From NCBI GenBank assembly GCA_905221605.1, contig CAJNDS010000446.1, positions 1,660,904-1,724,903 on the forward strand: a stretch of 64,000 nucleotides of DNA, in the 5' to 3' direction. The position numbers and the translations under genes were made by a program. This stretch comes from Symbiodinium natans. Its lineage: Eukaryota; Sar; Dinophyceae; Suessiales; Symbiodiniaceae. A model generated the notes under the pieces. That model was not told the DNA's origin. It worked only from the letters and a program-made list of their open reading frames with translations, and did no database searches. The number at the start of each line of letters is the position of its first letter. The stretch's first letter is position 1. Shown here piece by piece: positions 11,801 to 17,800 of this stretch.

Positions 11801-14800
11801 CAGCCATTCACGAGGTACCGGAAGTTCTGTGTGCAACGCATCCTGGAGGTCATGGGCACGCAACAGCTCCATGATGTAGGCTTGCTGGCTAATGCTGTAG
11901 CTGGCTCCCTCCTTTTTCACTTCCACTCCCAGATACCTGACGGCAGTGTTCTCGTTGATCCACTCCAAATCCGAAGTAGGCCACTCCTCTTTTACGAAGT
12001 TGTGCAGGCACTGGATCACCGGGGTGTTGCCGAAGTAGAACAAATCATCGACGTACGTCACAACAAGGCCGTGCAACCGCTTGGAGGAATCCCTCACCAG
12101 CCAAAGCTCCGATTCGGCTATCGTGGGGGTAAGGGTCAACTCCAGGGAACCAAACTTGATCTTCGCCGCCTTCAATCTGGCATTCCTGAAGTTGCTCCAT
12201 ATGGCTGGACTCTCTCTGAGTCCATATAGTGGGCGCACAATGACCCACGTCTCATCACTCGCAGCTCCTGCATCCCTCACTACTTTTGGCGGTCTCATCC
12301 CATATTTTGGCATGTCACCAGGCCATGTGGCGAGGAGAAAAGCCGTCACGATGTCAGCAGTGGCCCCATCCCAGTGATGCATCGCCGCAGTCACCAGAGC
12401 CACACGCAGAGCTTCCGTGCTAGCGCCCGAGGCGTACAAGGACATGTTGGAGGGGTCGACGTAGTTCCCGCAGATGACGGTCCGGCACTTCCGCCGGTAC
12501 TTGCCCCCCTTTGATTTCGGAGGCTTGAGCGTGAAGACGCATTTGGCCGGGGCCATCTTCAGCTCCCCTGCTGATTCCATGTCCATTGCTTGCTGGTGGG
12601 AGACCTTGACGATGGTGCCAGAATTGAAGAGTGCCGTCACCTCCTCTTTGATGGCCTCCACCCATCGTGAGAGAACGTTCTTCACTTGTTCCAAAGGCAC
12701 ATTGTGGATAACGTCCAAGTCCCCTTCCAGGTCCGCCAACAATTGCTCGTAATCCACTTCCGCCATCTCCTGATTGCCTGTGGCCATGCTAGCAATCCTC
12801 AAGCAATTCAACATGCGAACTCGTTCAATCTCCACAATCTGCTCATGGGTCTCCTCCAAGAATTTCGACACCGCATTTCTGGTATCGTTCAGCGTCTCCC
12901 TCGTAACGTCTCCACACCTGCGGTACTCTTCTGCAAGGATCTCCTCCTCTTCAAGCAAGTCTCTCAGTCTCGTTGCCCGTTCGTCCAAATCCTTGAGCAC
13001 CATCTCCAAGTCCTCATTGATTGAGTGCAGAGGGCGGAAATCGTTCGGTGATCCCAATCCCTTCGTCTTTGGCGCGCTAGACTGTGCCTTGGCGATCCTT
13101 GGTGGCGACGATGTGATGGGACGTAGTGGGAACCCCAGCTCATGGAGACGTTGTCGGTCCTCCTCCTTGATCTTTTCCACGCCTCGAGTGTGGTATCCGA
13201 CAAGGACCAATCTATCTCCTCCTGACCAAGGAAGCGTAGAGTGTTTCACCTTGGGGTCGAACTGCAAGGTCCCTTCGTTCACGTTCAGATGATAGGACTC
13301 CTCCCCAGCTGGCTCCATCAACAAACCTCCTCCCTCAAACTTCGAAAGTGGGGTGATGATGTTCATGCCCAAATTGTGCACATCCTTGTGAGCCTTCGTC
13401 TGCGTGTTGATAAACAGGGCCACCGCTGAGAAGGAGGCATCCGGTTGGAGTTGCTTCAGGTACTTGGTGAGGACTCTCGTAGTGCAAGGGAAAGCAGATG
13501 ACGATGACCGGACCCCCGCCACACCTCCATGGACGAAAGTGCCCGACGACCACCAGCCGCCATCTTCACCTGTTTCACCAAACCTCTTCGGGGCGTCGGT
13601 CTTCATTGGTAACAACCCCGCCAGTACTTCCACTTGATCCTTCTCCAGGAACTCCTCCTCAAGCAGCACCCTCGCATACTCTTCTGCGGGATGCCCGGGG
13701 TCCACTAGATGCTCAACATCCTCCTCCTGAGGTTCCTCCATCGTGTTTGGTTTTCGCTTGCCCACCACTCTTCTGACAGGCTCTGTGACGATGGCTTCAA
13801 ACTCGGGCTTACCACCAAGCTTGTCTGAGTCTACAAGGTTCGGGCGCAAGTGCTGGGACGTCAGGTAAGTGCCATCATCACAACGAACCACATGCCCACC
13901 GCGAACATCCACACTGGGTCCCACATAGTAGCCTGGCTTCCACCGCGAGTTCAAATCGTACTTGCCACCAGTGCCGTAGACCTTGGATCTGAGGTGAACC
14001 CTGGATCCGAAAGGAAGGAGGTCAGCGCCGCGTCCCATAGCTCTTTCCCTCTGCGCCCAGGCCGAATAGGTCATGGCAGCCGTCCAACACGACCGAGGAA
14101 CAGGCGTCGAGAGGAGAAGTCGTTTCGCCTGATTTTTCATCCATTTGACTGCAGCTTCCGCTCTTCCGTTGCTCTGCGGTGACTGGCCTTCGGTATACGT
14201 AGCAATGGTTCCCCGTTGTAGTAGCCACCGCCTCAAAGCCGTACCCCTCAACTCCCGAGCTCGGCCAGCATGAACTCGAACAATCGGAACCTTCTGCACG
14301 CAGTTTGAGGTAAATCTCCTGCACGGCGGCGCCGATCTCGTTTGTCGTCCGAGTGCGCAACGGATGAGCCACATAGAGAACTTGAAACTCCGGGTTCCCG
14401 TCACCAACTTCCTCACCGAACAACTTCTTGAAGTCTTCATCTGACAATCCAGCGGGTAGTTCTTCTTCTGGAGGTGGTGCAAGGTCCTCCTCCTCTTCCG
14501 CAAACATGTCATCGAAAGAAATGGCACCCTGCTCCCCGACAAGGTCCTCCACACCCACGCCACCTATGACGCTCTTCCCTTCCATGACAGGATGAAAACG
14601 ATGGCCCTCATCTACACCTTCTTCTTCCGCTGGATCCAGTGCTGGTGGTGGTTCTGGGTTTTCTTGGCCTTCTTTCTTCTTGAAGGACTCGAGCTTAGGA
14701 AAGAGATAAGCTCCCACCAGCATGTAGCGATAATCCCGGTGATCAGGATCTTCACCTCGTTGTCGTAATGGTCCGAGAATGTCCAGCGACAGGCAGTACG

Positions 14801-17800
14801 AGCTCGGTGTCTTCACCTTCTTATGCATTCGTCCCAGCCCTGATGCTTCGACACAGGTACGGCATCTTCGGTTATACGGGATGTGGTTGTTCCGTATATG
14901 AGTCTTCCAGGCCGCCAGCTCCTTAGTACTCAAAGCCTTGAGGAAAGCGTCAGGGTTGCTGTCCATCTTTGCCATCCATTTCGCCCTCTGAACCTCCTCA
15001 GGCCTCAACTTCCACTGCTCTACGGCCTGCGCGAGAGACTCCTTGAATGTTGCCGTCCATCGACCATCATTGGCTTTCTTATTCTCATCGTTCAGCTGCA
15101 TATCAAGGTTGGTAAGGACGCCCGGAGTCAAGGTCTCCAAGCACATGGCATCCTTGTAGTTCGTGAAGATTTTCGCCACATTCGGTAAGCAGCCATCTTC
15201 ATTCTTCGCGAGCTCACCCAGTAGCCTATCTCCTTCCATCGCCAAGTACACCGGAAAACCCGTTCTCTTGATCCTCGCAGCCTTCGCAACCATCATCAGC
15301 CACATCTGCTTTGCCACCAACTCTTCGTCCTCCGTGCCTCGACAAGGGGGGGCGCCAACAACACCATCAAGTAATCCTTGTGCAGCGGACCAGAGGAGAG
15401 CTCGGTAAGTTCCGGCGGTTTTGCGAAGGTCATAGGCCTTGGAAATCTGGATATCCACCTCAAGCATTGGCCCGAGAGACTTTAAGTCCCCATGATTGCC
15501 TGCTCCAGCATAGAGATGCAGTGTCCAAGGGGCAGCCAAAAGCGTTCGCCGCATTCTTCTTGATATCGGCATAGCCTTCACGTACTTAGCGCCAGCATCC
15601 ACATTGAGAACCACCTCCTCAGCCAAGGCAGCTCGCACAGAAGCTGACAGCCCCTTGAACGGAGAATCCTCCGCCTCCATGGCCCGAAGTTGAGCAGTCC
15701 TTGAGCCTGTATCCAAGAAGTCAAACAGATGCTGCGACCAGGATTGCTCCTTGTCCCAGCACCAAAGCAACTTCGCTGAAGATCTTGTAGCATCCACCAA
15801 CTGATTCTTCTTCTCCTCTATGTCCCTGATCAGCTCCAGCGCCTGTCCTTCTGTCACCGTCGGGCAATTAGCAACCATGCGGGGACGAATTTCACCTCGT
15901 TGGGGGTGCTGTATCGTCATTCCATCTCTAGTCCATTCCAAGGTGCAGTCCAGGCTCTCAATGAGTTCACCGAGAGGGACTATGGGACTCGTCTGATCAT
16001 TCGGGGATAGAAGGGTCCCCGTTGAGGTCTGCCGTAGCTCAACCTCCTTGCCGTCTGCCAGTTGGACCTGCACTTTTGTGGCCGCTTGGAACTCTTCCTC
16101 TGACCCAATCCTGTACGCATGCGACGCTCCAGAATCCAACAAGCCTGTTCGACAAGCTGCTTCTCGCTCCACTGTGGCCAAAGTCAGGGTCTTGAGGTTC
16201 ATCTGTGTCATCTGGCGCAACATCATATTGGCCTCTCTCAAAAGCGACTGAACGTCAGCCTGTGATTCAGTGCCCGACGATGATTGCCCAGATACTACCG
16301 ACTCTGTACTTGGTGGAAGGGCATTCAAGGAAGCCGCCGTTGTCGAAGCAGGAGGTTCGCCAGAGGTGCCAGGTGAAGAAGTAGTTGTGGTCTTGGACGA
16401 TGTCGCAGCCGTCGGTGTTGTCTTCGCTGGGCTCCTGGGGCGTGTAGGACACTCTTTCTGGACATGCTGCTTGCTTCCACAAGTGAAGCATCTGCCTTGC
16501 TTCTGCTTCCTGTCAGCATCATGGGAAAACTGACATGATCCTCCCTTCTTGCATCCATTGTCGGTAAGGAAGAATTTGCAAGGTGTGGACTTCTTCTTGT
16601 TGGGGTCGTTCGAAGGCAACGTTGGAGAGGGGGTAAATTCTGAGGGTGTCCCGGCCCCAATTGCTCTCAGGTTCGTAGCGCCCTTAGACCTCCCCTTGAA
16701 GGCAACCTGCTCAAACTCAGACAGCAGCGCTTGGTGTAGCTCCTTGACCGTGGCAGTGCAAGGCTTCGTGTCCACTTCCAGGTTGTATCGGAGGATGCCG
16801 ATGCGGAACGATATCTCACTGCTCTCCGTGATGGGCTTCCGAACCATCATGTCCAGGCCTTTCAGCAACACGCTGGAATCTGGGGGTTGTAGTCCTCTCA
16901 GCCAACGAGACCATCGACGTAGCGCTTCCACGGCCTCGAGGGGTGTGCTGGCGACTGTAGGACTCTCCAGAGCCTTCAACACTTGCTGTCGTTCTGCTGC
17001 TCCTCCTGGTCGATAGAGCACTATCACCCGAGCCAAAATCTGTAGCGTGCCGGAAAGTCTTGCCGCCATAACCTCGCCCCTCACCGACTCCGGAAGACTG
17101 GCAAGGATCATGGATGCCGCTCGCTTGTCTACCCGTGACCACTTGCTATCCCCAACCTCAGCGCAGGCAAACGTCTCCGGCCTCAAACTCAGCTTGTCTC
17201 TAGTGGAAGCTCGTAGATATGCCTGGTAATAGGCCTCGAGGGATGTGAGGATCGCGTGCCACCAAGAAGAAGAGGAGTTGGAGAGGTCCCCCATAGGGTT
17301 CATGAGGCTGTGAAGCCAGTCTCCCACATCTATGGCACTCGTATCCGATGCTTCGGCAAGACGCGGGAGATCAACCAGACCTGGTTTCACCACCTCAGGT
17401 TCCGAAGTCCTCGCCGTCAAGCTCGCGGTCATCGCCGACTGTAGTTGTGCAATTCCCTGGGCAAGCAGCCCGAAGGGATCAGAGGGGCCTTGCTGGCCTG
17501 TTGATGCCGACATCTTCGGCGGAGGTGGTGGCACAGCGCTACCACTCAAGGTTCGGTGTTGTCCTGGTGCACGTAGAGCCTCCTGGGAAACTCCTGCCCC
17601 CCTTGACTGCCTTCCATGTCCAAGGCCAAGAGGATCACACGCAGAAGCCCCCGATTCAGGTCTTGTCGCTCCACGTTCATGCCCTTCTTGATGCACACCA
17701 AGATCACCTTCAAGTAGGCTGAATCGTACACTAGCGGCCGCTGGATGCCTTGCTTGCTCTTCTGCACGTACACGTTGCTCACCAACTTCACCCTGAACAA

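Noticed and set aside
10560-13776. Many + strand frames opposite the Pol gene
   Set aside because: Shadows of the - strand retrotransposon frame; no own homology.
14022-14563. Programmed frameshift between Gag and Pol
   Set aside because: The frame change falls inside the integrase core, not at a Gag-Pol or domain boundary, so an indel is more likely.
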